A DNA stretch of 64,000 nucleotides from Haloarcula rara (GTDB lineage Archaea; Halobacteriota; Halobacteria; Halobacteriales; Haloarculaceae): positions 2,046,001 to 2,110,000 of the forward strand of contig NZ_CP119785.1 of NCBI RefSeq assembly GCF_029338235.1, in the 5' to 3' direction. Each line of letters opens with the position of its first letter. The first letter of the stretch is position 1. Both the position numbers and the translations under genes were made by a program. The notes under the pieces are model-generated. The model saw only the letters and a list, made by a program, of their open reading frames with translations. It was not told the origin of the DNA and did no database searches. Shown in pieces: positions 26,345 to 35,427 of the stretch.

Positions 26345-28174
26345 ATGGACGCCCGTGTTGGATGGTTCGGTCGCGCGAAGCGACAACTGTATGCCGACCT
26401 CAGAGACGACCCGTACCTCGGCTATATTCTTCTCGCGGCACTCGTACTTACCGGCTTTGGCTTCTGGCACCGCATCCCTATCTTCGCGACCTGGGACGAA
26501 CACGACCGGGTGTTAGACGCCCTGGTCGCCTACGCCAAAATCGTCCACGACCCAAGCATCGAGGGGATTCGAGAGGGACTCTCCTGGGGCCGTGCCCCCT
26601 TCGGCGGAACGCTGTGGGTGTACTTACTGGCGGTGTTGCCGGTCGTCCTGGTCGCGCTCTTCACCGGGCAGGGCGACGCCATCACGGCGATGCGAGACCC
26701 GGCCTTCATCTACGCCCACTACCCCGTCTGGGCGGAGACGCCCCGATGGATATGGACGTGGAGTCTGACCTTCGTCCGGCTGACGAACGTCGTCTTCGCC
26801 GTCGTCACGGTCTATCTGCTCTACCGACTCGGCACACGACTGGAGAACCGCGTGACCGGCCGGCTTGCCGCCCTCCTGCTGATGCTTACCTTTGGCTTCC
26901 TCAAACTGGCCAAGGAGGGCGGCGAGGACATCCCCGCGACGATGTGTTTCGTCGCGGCGCTTTACTTCCTCGTGGGCTACGTCCAGACCGGGGACCGGCG
27001 CCAGTTCTACGCCGGCTGTCTCGCCGGTGGCGCCGCTATGGCGTTCAAACTCACGCTCGGACTGGTGGTGCCCGTCACCGTCCTCGCCTTTCTGCTGCGG
27101 GCCCGCATCGCGGACGGGTCGCTCCGGCGGGCGCTGTGGCAACCGCGCCTGCTGGTCGGCGGGGCCCTCCTGGGCGCGCTCATGATTGTCGTCGGCCACC
27201 CGACGGCGCTGGTGGGTGACTTCGACGCGGTGTATCACCGCTGGTTCGGCCGTTTCGGCCGGACCAATCGGGCCGTCGGCCCCACAGCACCGACGTGGTG
27301 GTGGTTCCTGCGGACCTACGGCAGCGCCTTCGGCTGGCCGTTACTGCTCGGTGCTATCGGTGGGCTGATCGCCAGCGTCGCCTACCTCGCTCGCCTCGCG
27401 CCGGGCCGGGCCGCGCTCAGAGAGCGGGTCCCGGGCTTCGACGAGCGGGTGCTGGTGATCGGCGCGCTCGTCGCCTACCTCCTCTTTTTCTCGCAGTGGC
27501 ACGACTGGCGGGTCCACCATATCCTCCCGACGTTCCCGCTCGCGATGGTCGTCCTCGCCGACTCGCTCGAACGCCTGTGCGGCCACCGAAAACGGGTCGG
27601 CCACGCGGCGCTGGCCGTCGTCGTCGTGACCGCGGCCGTCTACGCCGGCGTCGGCGTCGGGCAGTTCGCCTCGATGCCCCGGGACGAGGCGACCGAGTGG
27701 CTCAACGAGAACGCCGAGGAGGACGCCACCATGGAGGTGTACTTCCACGCCTTCTTCGAGAACGCCATCCCCCACGGGATGGACCTCAACTACCCGCCAA
27801 TCGACGAGAACGCCGACCCCTGTCCCGACTACATCCAGGTCGGCGACAAGGAGCTGCTGTACCTCCAGGACATCCCGAAGTCACAGCGCAGCGGGGAGGT
27901 AGACACCGCCGTCGAGCAGCGCCAGGCGTACATTCGGGCGCTGCTCGATGGCGAGTACAACTACGAGGTCGTCGCGGAGTTCGGCGAGCGGCCGCCGAAC
28001 TACGTCCCGCACCGCCCGGCGCCGGGCTCCCTGCGCGAGCTCGGACCGCTCGGCGTCTACCCACACAGTGACCAGTACGGCGACGAAGTGGAGCTCGCGA
28101 GCGACCAGTACGTCGCTATCCTGGAGCGACGGGGCGAGTGTGACGGGTCGCGGGACCCGGCGTGGAACTGGTAG
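26345..28174 (+). CDS. GT39-like membrane glycosyltransferase, tandem copy 2
   Basis: 609 residues, paralogous over the full length to the protein encoded at 24409. It has the same first-loop DEHDRV motif, the same helix order, and the same C-terminal domain with ENAIPHGMDLN, CPDYIQVGDKELLYLQDIP and YPHSDQYGDE. Differences concentrate in residues 90-130, 215-330 and the region before CPDY, while residues about 128-200 and 378-410 are identical or nearly so. As a GT-C enzyme it would add a sugar from a lipid-phosphate donor outside the cell; with copy 1 it may have split specificity. It ends 30 bases before the convergent small membrane gene. Confidence 0.8.
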   Translation: MDARVGWFGRAKRQLYADLRDDPYLGYILLAALVLTGFGFWHRIPIFATWDEHDRVLDALVAYAKIVHDPSIEGIREGLSWGRAPFGGTLWVYLLAVLPVVLVALFTGQGDAITAMRDPAFIYAHYPVWAETPRWIWTWSLTFVRLTNVVFAVVTVYLLYRLGTRLENRVTGRLAALLLMLTFGFLKLAKEGGEDIPATMCFVAALYFLVGYVQTGDRRQFYAGCLAGGAAMAFKLTLGLVVPVTVLAFLLRARIADGSLRRALWQPRLLVGGALLGALMIVVGHPTALVGDFDAVYHRWFGRFGRTNRAVGPTAPTWWWFLRTYGSAFGWPLLLGAIGGLIASVAYLARLAPGRAALRERVPGFDERVLVIGALVAYLLFFSQWHDWRVHHILPTFPLAMVVLADSLERLCGHRKRVGHAALAVVVVTAAVYAGVGVGQFASMPRDEATEWLNENAEEDATMEVYFHAFFENAIPHGMDLNYPPIDENADPCPDYIQVGDKELLYLQDIPKSQRSGEVDTAVEQRQAYIRALLDGEYNYEVVAEFGERPPNYVPHRPAPGSLRELGPLGVYPHSDQYGDEVELASDQYVAILERRGECDGSRDPAWNW

Positions 28175-28203
28175 GGGCGAGTCCCGCGCTCACTCGCGGC
28201 CGC

Positions 28204-28422
28204 TCAGGCGGTCGTGTCTTCCTCGTAGGTGTCCGCCGTCGGGTCCCGCCCGGCGTAGAGGGCGACGGCCCCGATACCGGCGACGATGGCGACGACGAGT
28301 GTCCAGAACGCCGAGAACGCCCACAGGGAGTCGGCGAACATATCGAGTACGAACAGCGCTGTCAGGATGACGAAGCCGGCGACCGAGAACCAGCCGAACC
28401 AGCCGAGTGCGTTTCGTGTCAT
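28204..28422 (-). CDS. Small two-helix membrane protein
   Basis: 72 residues from ATG 28422. Two hydrophobic helices (about 9-28, WFSVAGFVILTALFVLDMF, and 35-57, FSAFWTLVVAIVAGIGAVAL) and an acidic tail YEEDTTA. Pattern, start codon and haloarchaeal codon bias support a true gene although no function is known. It is divergent from moxR, with 120 bases between the start codons, and convergent with the GT39-like copy 2. Confidence 0.65.
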   Translation of the reverse strand: MTRNALGWFGWFSVAGFVILTALFVLDMFADSLWAFSAFWTLVVAIVAGIGAVALYAGRDPTADTYEEDTTA

Positions 28423-28542
28423 AGCAGCCAGAACGTAGGGGGGAGAGCGGGGTGAACGGACGCCTTGCGCCTGCAACGGGTGGGCCACTATCGCGGAGTA
28501 GGTGCGTGATAACAAACCGCCGAACCCGCCCACCCTCGCCCG

Positions 28543-29511
28543 ATGAGTACGGACACAACTGCCGACCACTGCGACAGCGTCATAGACACCGTTTCGGGTG
28601 CTGTGATCGTCGAGCGCGAGACGCTCGAAACCGTCCTCTCGGGCTTTCTGGCGCGCGGGCACGTCCTGCTGGAGGACGTCCCCGGCACCGGCAAGACGTT
28701 GACCGCGCGCTCGCTGGCGGGCGCGCTCGGGCTCTCCTTTTCCCGTATCCAGTTCACGCCGGACCTGCTGCCCGCGGACGTGACCGGCACCTACGTCTTC
28801 GACGAGCAGTCCGGCGACTTCCAGTTCCGACCCGGCCCCATCTTCGGGAACGTGGTGCTGGCCGACGAGATAAACCGAGCGTCGCCGAAGACACAGGCCG
28901 CCCTGCTGGAGGCGATGGCCGAGGGACAGGTCACCATCGAGGGCCGGACCCACGAGCTACCCGAGCCCTTCTTCGTCATCGCGACGCAGAACCCAATCGA
29001 GCAGGACGGCACCTTCCCGTTGCCGGAGGCACAGGTCGACCGCTTCATCGTGAAGACGAGCCTGGGCTACCCGGACGAGGCCGGCGAGCGCGAACTCGTC
29101 GACCGCCGGGCCGCACGCACCGACCGCACGCCCGAGGTCCAGCCGAGTCCGGGCGTCGACCCGGCCGCGCTCCGCCGGGCGCCCGAAGCCGTCCACGTCG
29201 CCGACGAGGTCCGGGACTACGTCGTCGACCTGGCCCGGGCGACCCGCGAGGACCGACGCGTCGAGACCGGCGTTTCACCGCGGGGCACCCAGCGGCTGTT
29301 CGAGGCGGCCCGGGCGCTCGCAGTCGTGCGAGGGCGGGAGTACGTCACGCCGGACCACGTCGCCGAGATCGCGCCGGTCGTCCTCGCACATCGGCTCGTG
29401 TTGACGCCGGACGCCCGCGTCGAGGACGTCGCCAAGGACGCCGTCGTCGCGGACCTACTCGACGACGTGGCAGTGCCGACGGTCACCTATAGAGCAGCGC
29501 CAACAGAGTGA
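28543..29511 (+). CDS. moxR: MoxR-family AAA+ ATPase
   Basis: 322 residues. Walker A LLEDVPGTGKTLTARSLAGA, Walker B VVLADEINRASPKTQAALLE with the MoxR-typical pore loop and helix, sensor 1 IATQNPIEQDGTFPLPEAQ, arginine finger in the DRF region, and a C-terminal lid domain with GVSPRGTQRLFEAARALAVV. MoxR ATPases act as chaperones or activators for partner complexes with DUF58 and VWA proteins. Here the DUF58, DUF4129 and two membrane-protein genes lie in the facing operon (29483-32979), so the set fits the standard MoxR-DUF58-DUF4129 module. The 3' end overlaps the convergent last gene by 29 bases. Confidence 0.95.
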   Translation: MSTDTTADHCDSVIDTVSGAVIVERETLETVLSGFLARGHVLLEDVPGTGKTLTARSLAGALGLSFSRIQFTPDLLPADVTGTYVFDEQSGDFQFRPGPIFGNVVLADEINRASPKTQAALLEAMAEGQVTIEGRTHELPEPFFVIATQNPIEQDGTFPLPEAQVDRFIVKTSLGYPDEAGERELVDRRAARTDRTPEVQPSPGVDPAALRRAPEAVHVADEVRDYVVDLARATREDRRVETGVSPRGTQRLFEAARALAVVRGREYVTPDHVAEIAPVVLAHRLVLTPDARVEDVAKDAVVADLLDDVAVPTVTYRAAPTE

Positions 29512-30165
29512 CCGCGGCCGAAAGCAGGAGGACGAGCGCGCCGAGGGGGAGCCCGGTCGCCCCGTACTCGTAAGTAACCAGCGCGACGACCACCGTGACG
29601 GCGCCGTAGGCCGACGTCGTCCCGGTGTGTAACAGTTCGACCGAGCGGGTCTCGGCGTCGGTGCGGAGCTGTTCGCCCAGACTGATACCGTGTTCGGCGA
29701 CGTCCCAGGCGGCGATGGCGGCGGCGGTCGCCCCCAGCAACCGCAGCGGGCCGGCGGCCTCGAAGATGCCGACCAGCGCCACGCCGACGACCATCGCCGC
29801 GAGTCCGGCCGAGACGAACCGGCGGGCAACGCGCTGGCCGAGCGGCCGAACGCCGAGTCCGACGAGCGCCATACCGACGAGTCCGGGTACCAGTTCGACG
29901 CTCTGGCGGGGTCCGCGAGCGTCTCGCCCCGGAGTATCGCGCCGAGGACGAGCGCCGCACCCAGGGCCGTCCAGAGCCGTCCCTGCGGGACGGGCGCCTC
30001 GAACTCGCGACCGCCGGCCACGACGAGGCCGACGCCGGCGAGGGCGGCGACGATAGCGACGCGCTGGTCGAGCGTGGGTGCGAGTATCGCCGTCGAGACG
30101 CCACAGAGCACCAGCGCGAGGCCGCTGGCGAGGGGCATCGGCCGGTGGCTGACGTTCTCGCTCAC
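29483..30165 (-). pseudogene. Frameshifted membrane protein of the MoxR-DUF58 operon (DUF7519-like)
   Basis: The gene starts at GTG 30165, overlapping the DUF58 stop by 4 bases (GTGA). It reads VSENVSHRPMPLASGLALVL, then two hydrophobic helices, VAIVAALAGVGLVVAGG and LWTALGAALVLGAIL, up to GETLADP. From there, sense continues in another frame: RQSVELVPGLVGMALVGLG, then helices to ALLYR and stop at 29483. Joining the frames at the C-run (GGGG on the plus strand, 29908-29911) gives a continuous protein of about 228 residues with five to six helices, which needs one extra C. Composition remains coding-like on both sides, so the break is either recent or a sequencing error. The family name is from gene order only; function is unknown. 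Confidence 0.7.
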
Positions 30166-31457
30166 GCGGACCACCGCCGTCGCCCCTCGTCCAGCAACAC
30201 CGTGCCAAGCGGCGTCGCCGGGTCCCAGTCGACGACCGGGATATCGGCCCCGCGGAGCGTGCGCAGTCGCAGTCGCCGCTCCCGTCGGGCCAGCCGCCGG
30301 CCCAGGCTCCCGTCGGTCGTCACGTCGGGGCTGATGACCGTCGTCGTGTGGCCGGCGGCCGCGAGGGTCCGTATCGTCTCGACGATGCGCTCGTCGGCAA
30401 GCGGCGAGAGCACGAGGACCTGCGTGTCGCTCCCGAGCTGTTTGCGCAGTAGCGTCGCCTGCCGGTCGAGGTCGCCTTCGTCCGTCTCCTCGGCCCCGCC
30501 ACCAGCTCGCACGTGGCCCGGCGGCGTCGCGTCGAAGGCCGGATGGGTCCCGAGCAGTTGCCACAGCGCCGTCTCGTGGTCGGTCCCGACGCCGGGGGCG
30601 CGGAAACACAGCTCCCGACCGAAGGCGGCCAGGCCGACGGCATCTCGCGTCTCCGAGAGCGCCGAGACGAGCTGCTCGACGCCGGCCAGACAGTGAGCGA
30701 CCGCGTTCGGACGGCCGTCGGCTTCGGCTCGGTAGGCCGGCGCGCGTGCGTCGACCAGCAGGCAGACGGACGTCGGCCACTCCTCGCGGAACTCGACGGT
30801 GGTGAGCTCGCCCGTCCTGGCCCACCGTTTCGAGTCGATACGGCCCACCGGGTCGCCGGGTCGGTACTCCCGGACCGAGTGGAACTCGATGCCGCTGCCG
30901 CCCTCGTCCGTGAGGAGCCGTCCCGCGTGACCGTCGGGCTGCTCGCGAACCGGCAACTCGGGGACGGCGTCGGCACACTGTATCTCGGTGCCGGCGGCGA
31001 CGGTCGTCTCGACCTCGTGGGCGCCCGTGATATCGCGGGCGACGACCGTCGCCGGGTCGAACTGGTGGCGGCCGGGCTCGGTCTCGACGGCGTAGCTGAA
31101 CTCGGCCGTCTCGCCGGGCCGGAGCACGGCGGCGTGGCGCGGGCTTCCAGACGCGACCGAGAGCATCGCCGGGACGCCGTCGACGATTCGACAGTCGGCC
31201 AGCGTCCGGTCGCCGGTGTTTGTCACCCTGGTCGTGACCGTCACCGGGTCGCTGCTCGCGGGCCGTCGGTCGCCGAGGCGCCGCTCCAGTTCGAGCTCGA
31301 CCGCCGGCGGGCGCGAGAGCCGTGGGTACACCGCCATGCCCGCGCCGACGACGCCGACAAGTAGCGTCGCCGGGCGGTCCGTCAGGACGCCGACGGCCAC
31401 GAAAAACAGCGCGACGGCGACAATTCCGCGCCAGCGCCCGGTCGCACGGACCGTCAC
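30162..31457 (-). CDS. DUF58 domain-containing protein
   Basis: 431 residues. Two hydrophobic helices near the N-terminus (about 9-45), then an Ig-like/DUF11-type extracellular-looking segment (VTTRVTNTGDRTLADCRIVD), then the DUF58 signature EFHSVREYRPGDPVGRIDSK-RWAR and the VWA-like continuation VCLLVDARAP. The short C-terminal part includes VLVLSPLADERIVE. DUF58 proteins are partners of MoxR ATPases in a membrane-associated chaperone-like system. It overlaps the previous and next genes by 4 bases each, so all four operon genes are translationally coupled. Most of the protein should face the cytoplasm, as in other family members. Confidence 0.9.
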   Translation of the reverse strand: MTVRATGRWRGIVAVALFFVAVGVLTDRPATLLVGVVGAGMAVYPRLSRPPAVELELERRLGDRRPASSDPVTVTTRVTNTGDRTLADCRIVDGVPAMLSVASGSPRHAAVLRPGETAEFSYAVETEPGRHQFDPATVVARDITGAHEVETTVAAGTEIQCADAVPELPVREQPDGHAGRLLTDEGGSGIEFHSVREYRPGDPVGRIDSKRWARTGELTTVEFREEWPTSVCLLVDARAPAYRAEADGRPNAVAHCLAGVEQLVSALSETRDAVGLAAFGRELCFRAPGVGTDHETALWQLLGTHPAFDATPPGHVRAGGGAEETDEGDLDRQATLLRKQLGSDTQVLVLSPLADERIVETIRTLAAAGHTTTVISPDVTTDGSLGRRLARRERRLRLRTLRGADIPVVDWDPATPLGTVLLDEGRRRWSA

Positions 31458-32164
31458 GGCCCCTCACCGCCGTCAGACCGCCGGTCTGGCGTGTCTCGGG
31501 GACCGTCGGTCCCCTCACCACCGTCGGACCGCAGGTCCGACGAGGTTCGTCTCGCGTTGCTCGGCGCACCACCGTCGGCCGTCCGGTCCGTGTCGCCCTC
31601 GACCAGTACGTGGGCGGTCGTGCGGGCCGCGTGCTGTGTCCAGGCGTCGCCACGCAGCGCCAGCCGCAGGCGCTCGGTCACCGTCGGCCCGGCCGACTCG
31701 TCGGCCAGAAAGCGGGCCGCGACCGGGTCGTCGGTCCAGGCCCCCGACTCGACGCGCTCCCTGGCGCTCGCTCGGCTCCGGCCCTCGCCCAGCTGGTCGG
31801 AGACGGCGGCGGTCCGGAGCCGCTCGCGCAGGTACGCTCGGTCGGCCGTCGAGAGTGCCCACGGCAACCGGGCGAGCATCTCGTCGACCCGCTCGCCCGG
31901 TCGCGGGGCGTCGGGCACGGTCTCCGGGTCGGGCGGGGCCGCCTGCTCGACCTGGCCCGTCGCGCGCCGGGCCACCATCCAGCTCAGAACGACGAGTGCG
32001 ACGCCGCCGAAGGCCCCGAGCAGGAAGTAGTCGTTGCCGAGCCACGCGAGGGCCGCCTCGACGGGCAACAGCGTCGCGACGCCGGGGAAAAGCGCCAGGG
32101 CGAAGGCGACGACGCCTATGGCCACGAGCGCCAGCCAGCCGATTCGGCGAGTGGTCGCGCTCAC
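31454..32164 (-). CDS. Membrane protein of the MoxR-DUF58 operon (DUF7269-like)
   Basis: 236 residues. Two helices at the N-terminus (about 8-31, GWLALVAIGVVAFALALFPG, and 45-63, FLLGAFGGVALVVLSWMV), then an acidic cytoplasmic domain with RVDEMLARLPWALSTADRAY and a C-terminal low-complexity tail with two RSDGGEG repeats. The family is unassigned to a function but this gene type regularly sits between DUF4129 and DUF58 genes in haloarchaea; I believe it is called DUF7269, without certainty. Overlaps both neighbours by 4 bases (ATGA). Confidence 0.75.
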   Translation of the reverse strand: MSATTRRIGWLALVAIGVVAFALALFPGVATLLPVEAALAWLGNDYFLLGAFGGVALVVLSWMVARRATGQVEQAAPPDPETVPDAPRPGERVDEMLARLPWALSTADRAYLRERLRTAAVSDQLGEGRSRASARERVESGAWTDDPVAARFLADESAGPTVTERLRLALRGDAWTQHAARTTAHVLVEGDTDRTADGGAPSNARRTSSDLRSDGGEGTDGPRDTPDRRSDGGEGP

Positions 32165-32979
32165 GCGCGCTCACCGTCGAGGCTGGCGAGCGTCTCGCGG
32201 GCGAGGCGGGCCTGTTCGTCGCTCGGGGGCTGGGTCCCGTAGCGGACGTCCTCGAAGGTCCGACGGAGCCGGTCGACCTGTCCCGGGTCGAACCCTCGCT
32301 CGACCGCGCGGCGGGCACAGTCACGCGGAGTGTGCGTGCGGGGCCGGTCGACGCCCGCCCGCTCGACCAGTTCGACCCACGCCCGCTCAACGTCGTTCTG
32401 TGGGACCGGTGCCAGTGGGTCGGCCGCCGGGTCAGTAGGGTCGCCCCAGACGGCCCGGCGGAGCCGCTCCCGGTAGCGGTAGGCGAGGATTACGACCGCC
32501 AGAACGAGCCCGAGCCACAGGAGCAGCGACAGCGGCCAGCCGACGGGGGCCAGCCCGCTGTCACTGTTCGACGCCGACTCACCGGCCGGCTCGTCGTCTT
32601 GCTCCCCGGCGCTGTCGGCGCGGCGCTCGCCCTCGCCTGCTCGCTCGTCCCGGGACTCCTGGTCCCCGGCGCCGCCGCTCTCCTGTTGGTCCTGTGGCCC
32701 GTCGCCGGCTTTCGCGTCGGGCTGCTTTGCGTCCCCACCGCCGTTGCCCTGGCTCTCTGTGTCACCACTTCCTCCCTCGCGGTACCGCTCGTCGACCTCC
32801 TGGGCGGCCGCCTGTATCTCCCCCTGGCTGTCCTCCCCCAGCGGCAGCAGCTCCCACTGGACGTCGACCGCGTCCGCCGGGTCCGTCGACATCGACGCCG
32901 CGAGCGTCGACGCCGAGAGCCCCACAGCGGCGATAACGACGACGGCCATCCCAGCCGAGAGTATCCGTTCGGTGTTCAT
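32161..32979 (-). CDS. DUF4129 domain-containing protein
   Basis: 272 residues. N-terminal hydrophobic segment (AGMAVVVIAAVGLSASTL) acting as signal or anchor, an acidic low-complexity region rich in Gly, Asp, Glu and Gln (residues about 65-150), a central helix (LSLLLWLGLVLAVVILAYRY, about 165-185), then the DUF4129 domain: AWVELVERAGVDRPRTHTPR and RLRRTFEDVRYGTQPPSDE. The domain is found in MoxR-associated and transglutaminase-like membrane proteins and has no known activity. It is the first gene of the minus operon; its promoter should lie in 32980-33110. Confidence 0.85.
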   Translation of the reverse strand: MNTERILSAGMAVVVIAAVGLSASTLAASMSTDPADAVDVQWELLPLGEDSQGEIQAAAQEVDERYREGGSGDTESQGNGGGDAKQPDAKAGDGPQDQQESGGAGDQESRDERAGEGERRADSAGEQDDEPAGESASNSDSGLAPVGWPLSLLLWLGLVLAVVILAYRYRERLRRAVWGDPTDPAADPLAPVPQNDVERAWVELVERAGVDRPRTHTPRDCARRAVERGFDPGQVDRLRRTFEDVRYGTQPPSDEQARLARETLASLDGERA

Positions 32980-33137
32980 TCAGTTGGTGCGGGCTGGGGC
33001 ATAGGTGGGCCTTGTTATAGACCGACTATCTGTCCACAGCGGGCTCGAGCGCCGGTATCACTGGACTCGGCCCGCGCGGCGAGGGCACCCTCGAAGGACC
33101 CGAATTCTCATGACCCGTGACTGTCAAGCCAGGAGCG

Positions 33138-34442
33138 ATGAACGTCAGTATCGTCGGCAGCGGCTACGTCGGGACAACCGTCGCGGCGTGTCTGGCCGAC
33201 CTGGGACACGAGGTCACGGCGATAGATATCGACGCGGACATCGTCGACGCTATCAACGACGGCGAGTCACCGATTCACGAGCCGGGACTGGACGAACTGG
33301 TCGCCGAACACGGCGGGCGTCGACTGCGGGCGACGACCGACTACGACGCTATCCGGGACACCGAACTCACGATGCTCGCCCTGCCGACCCCCTCGAACGA
33401 GGACGGCAGCATCGACCTCCAGTACATGGAGGCCGGCGCCGCGAGCGTGGGCGAGGCGCTGGCTGACGGTGACGGCCGCGAGACGCCCCACCTCGTCGTC
33501 ACCAAATCCACCGTCATCCCCCGGACGACCGACGAACGCCTCGCCCCTCGAATCGCCGAGGCCGGCCCGGAACGGGGCACGGACTTCCTCGTCGCCTCGA
33601 ACCCCGAGTTCCAGCGCGAGGGGACCGCCGTCGCGGACTTCCTGAACCCGGACAAGCTGGTCTTCGGTGCCGACGATCCACGCGCGTTCGCCGCGCTGGG
33701 GGAGCTATATCTCCCGCTTCGGGAGGCCGCCGACAGCGAGGTGGCCGTCGTCGAGACCGGCATCGCCGAGGCCGAGATGATAAAGTACGCCAACAACACC
33801 TTCCTCGCGAGCAAGGTCAGCCTCATCAACGACATCGGCAACGTCTGTAAGGAGTTCGGCGTCGACGCCTACGAGGTCGCCGACGCCATCGGCCTGGACG
33901 ACCGCATCGGTGAGCGGTTCCTGCGCAGCGGCGTGGGCTGGGGCGGCAGTTGCTTCCCGAAGGACACCGACGCCATCATCGCCGCCGCCCGCGAGGAAGG
34001 GTACGACCCCGCCGTCCTCTCCGCTGCGGTCGAACTCAACGACGAACAGCCCGAACGGTTGCTCGCCCTGCTCGACGATCACGTCGACGTGACGGGCAAG
34101 CGCATCGCCGTGTTAGGCCTGGCGTTCAAGCCCGGCACCGACGACATCCGTAACACGCGCGCGGTGCCGGTCATCGAGGGCCTACGCGAGCGTGGCGCGG
34201 AAATCGTCGCCTACGACCCGGTCGCGACAGAGAACATGCGCGAGAAGTATCCGGATATCGAGTACGCCGAGTCGGCTGCGGGGGCACTGGAAGGGGCCGC
34301 CGGTGCGGTCGTGGTCACCGACTGGGACGAGTTCGCGGCGCTGGACGACGAGTTCGACGCGATGGCCGAGCCGGCCGTGGTCGACGGCCGGCGGGTCGTC
34401 GACCGGCGCGAGGGAATCACGTATGAAGGACTGACCTGGTAG
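33138..34442 (+). CDS. aglM: UDP-glucose/GDP-mannose 6-dehydrogenase, AglM type
   Basis: 434 residues from ATG 33138, preceded by AGGAG at 33131-33135; a GTG at 33117 would add seven. It has the three-domain layout of UDP-sugar dehydrogenases: [20 protein letters not shown] (NAD-binding), [28 protein letters not shown] (conserved Glu), [23 protein letters not shown] with catalytic Lys and Asn, [13 protein letters not shown] (catalytic Cys), and the C-terminal [20 protein letters not shown]. It oxidises UDP-glucose to UDP-glucuronate with two NAD+. Haloarchaeal AglM supplies UDP-glucuronate for N-glycans. It converges with the three-epimerase operon, leaving 13 bases, and would draw on AglF-made UDP-glucose. 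Confidence 0.9.
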   Translation: MNVSIVGSGYVGTTVAACLADLGHEVTAIDIDADIVDAINDGESPIHEPGLDELVAEHGGRRLRATTDYDAIRDTELTMLALPTPSNEDGSIDLQYMEAGAASVGEALADGDGRETPHLVVTKSTVIPRTTDERLAPRIAEAGPERGTDFLVASNPEFQREGTAVADFLNPDKLVFGADDPRAFAALGELYLPLREAADSEVAVVETGIAEAEMIKYANNTFLASKVSLINDIGNVCKEFGVDAYEVADAIGLDDRIGERFLRSGVGWGGSCFPKDTDAIIAAAREEGYDPAVLSAAVELNDEQPERLLALLDDHVDVTGKRIAVLGLAFKPGTDDIRNTRAVPVIEGLRERGAEIVAYDPVATENMREKYPDIEYAESAAGALEGAAGAVVVTDWDEFAALDDEFDAMAEPAVVDGRRVVDRREGITYEGLTW

Positions 34443-34455
34443 GCAGCGGGCGGGA

Positions 34456-35427
34456 CTACTCCTCGTCCGACTCGAAGTGCTCGCGAACGACGGACTCGAC
34501 GTTGTATTCCCGTTCCCAGCCGAGGCGCTCCTCGGCCGCCGTCGTGTCGACTGGGAACTCCGAGACGAGCGTCTCCTCGCCGGCGCGGGGGTTCTCGACG
34601 AGTTCGACGTCGACCTCGTGGCCGTGTTCGGCCGCGACGGACTGGACGAGTTCGGCGACGGTTTCGACGCCGGGGTCCTCGTCGCTGGCTATCTCGTACT
34701 TCTCGACGCCGGTCTCGCCGGCCTCGAGCTGTTCGACCAGTCGCTCGGCGCTGCGCAGGTAGGCTCGCGCCACGTCTTTCACGTGGACGAAGTTGCGACA
34801 CTGGGTGCCGGGTTCGTACACCGTCAGCGTTTCGCCGGCCGTCGCCCGCGAGAGGAAGAAGTTGATGACAGTGCCCTTGGATATCTCCCGGCCGTCGATT
34901 TCGTGGCCGCCGTAGAGATTCGATATCATGAACTGGTGGGCCGGGAACGCGCCGTCGGCGAAGTCCTCGATGGCGCGCTCGCTGAGGAGCTTCGTCCGGC
35001 CGTACCAGTTCATCGGGTCGCGAGGATGGTCGACCGTGATGGGGAACTCTTGTGGGTCGCCAATGACCGCCATCGAGAAGGGGAATATCATGGCGGCGCC
35101 GGTCTTCCGGCAGAACCACGCGACGTTTTCGGTCCCCTGGACGTTACACTCGTAGGCGAGGTCCCGTTTTGCCTCGCAGTCGTCGACGCCCGAAATCGCC
35201 GCGAGGTGCATGACGACGTCGGCGCCCGAAAGGGCCTCCTCCAGCCGGTCGCGGTTCCGGATGTCGACGTGTTCGACGTCGACGTCGCCCACCGAGCGGA
35301 CCTCGCCCAGATAGAAGTTGTCTATGGCGGTTATCTCCCAGTCGGGGTGCTGTGCCTCGAGTTCGACGAGGACGCGGCTGCCGATGTAGCCGGCCGCGCC
35401 CGTGATTGCGATGTGTGTCTCAGCCAT
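34456..35427 (-). CDS. NAD-dependent sugar epimerase/dehydratase (third gene of operon)
   Basis: 323 residues from ATG 35427. SDR landmarks: IAITGAAGYIGSRVLVELEA, VVMHLAAISGVDDCEAKRD, IFPFSMAVIGDP (catalytic Ser-x), MNWYGRTKLLSERAIED (Tyr-x3-Lys), ISNLYGGHEIDGREISKGT and ARAYLRSAERLVEQ. The substrate is unknown; the region after the YxxxK motif is atypical, with NLYGGHEI instead of the usual NxYGPxQ. It is last in the operon led by the SQD1-like gene at 36355-37530 and overlaps the upstream epimerase by 8 bases. Related haloarchaeal SDRs serve N-glycan pathways, for which these three may supply modified sugars. Confidence 0.8.
   Translation of the reverse strand: MAETHIAITGAAGYIGSRVLVELEAQHPDWEITAIDNFYLGEVRSVGDVDVEHVDIRNRDRLEEALSGADVVMHLAAISGVDDCEAKRDLAYECNVQGTENVAWFCRKTGAAMIFPFSMAVIGDPQEFPITVDHPRDPMNWYGRTKLLSERAIEDFADGAFPAHQFMISNLYGGHEIDGREISKGTVINFFLSRATAGETLTVYEPGTQCRNFVHVKDVARAYLRSAERLVEQLEAGETGVEKYEIASDEDPGVETVAELVQSVAAEHGHEVDVELVENPRAGEETLVSEFPVDTTAAEERLGWEREYNVESVVREHFESDEE

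Noticed and set aside
29455..31653. A 732-codon minus-strand frame spanning the DUF58 region
   Set aside because: Most of it is Arg/Pro-rich noise antiphase to DUF58. Only its central part (about 29900-30165) is real and was used for the frameshifted gene.
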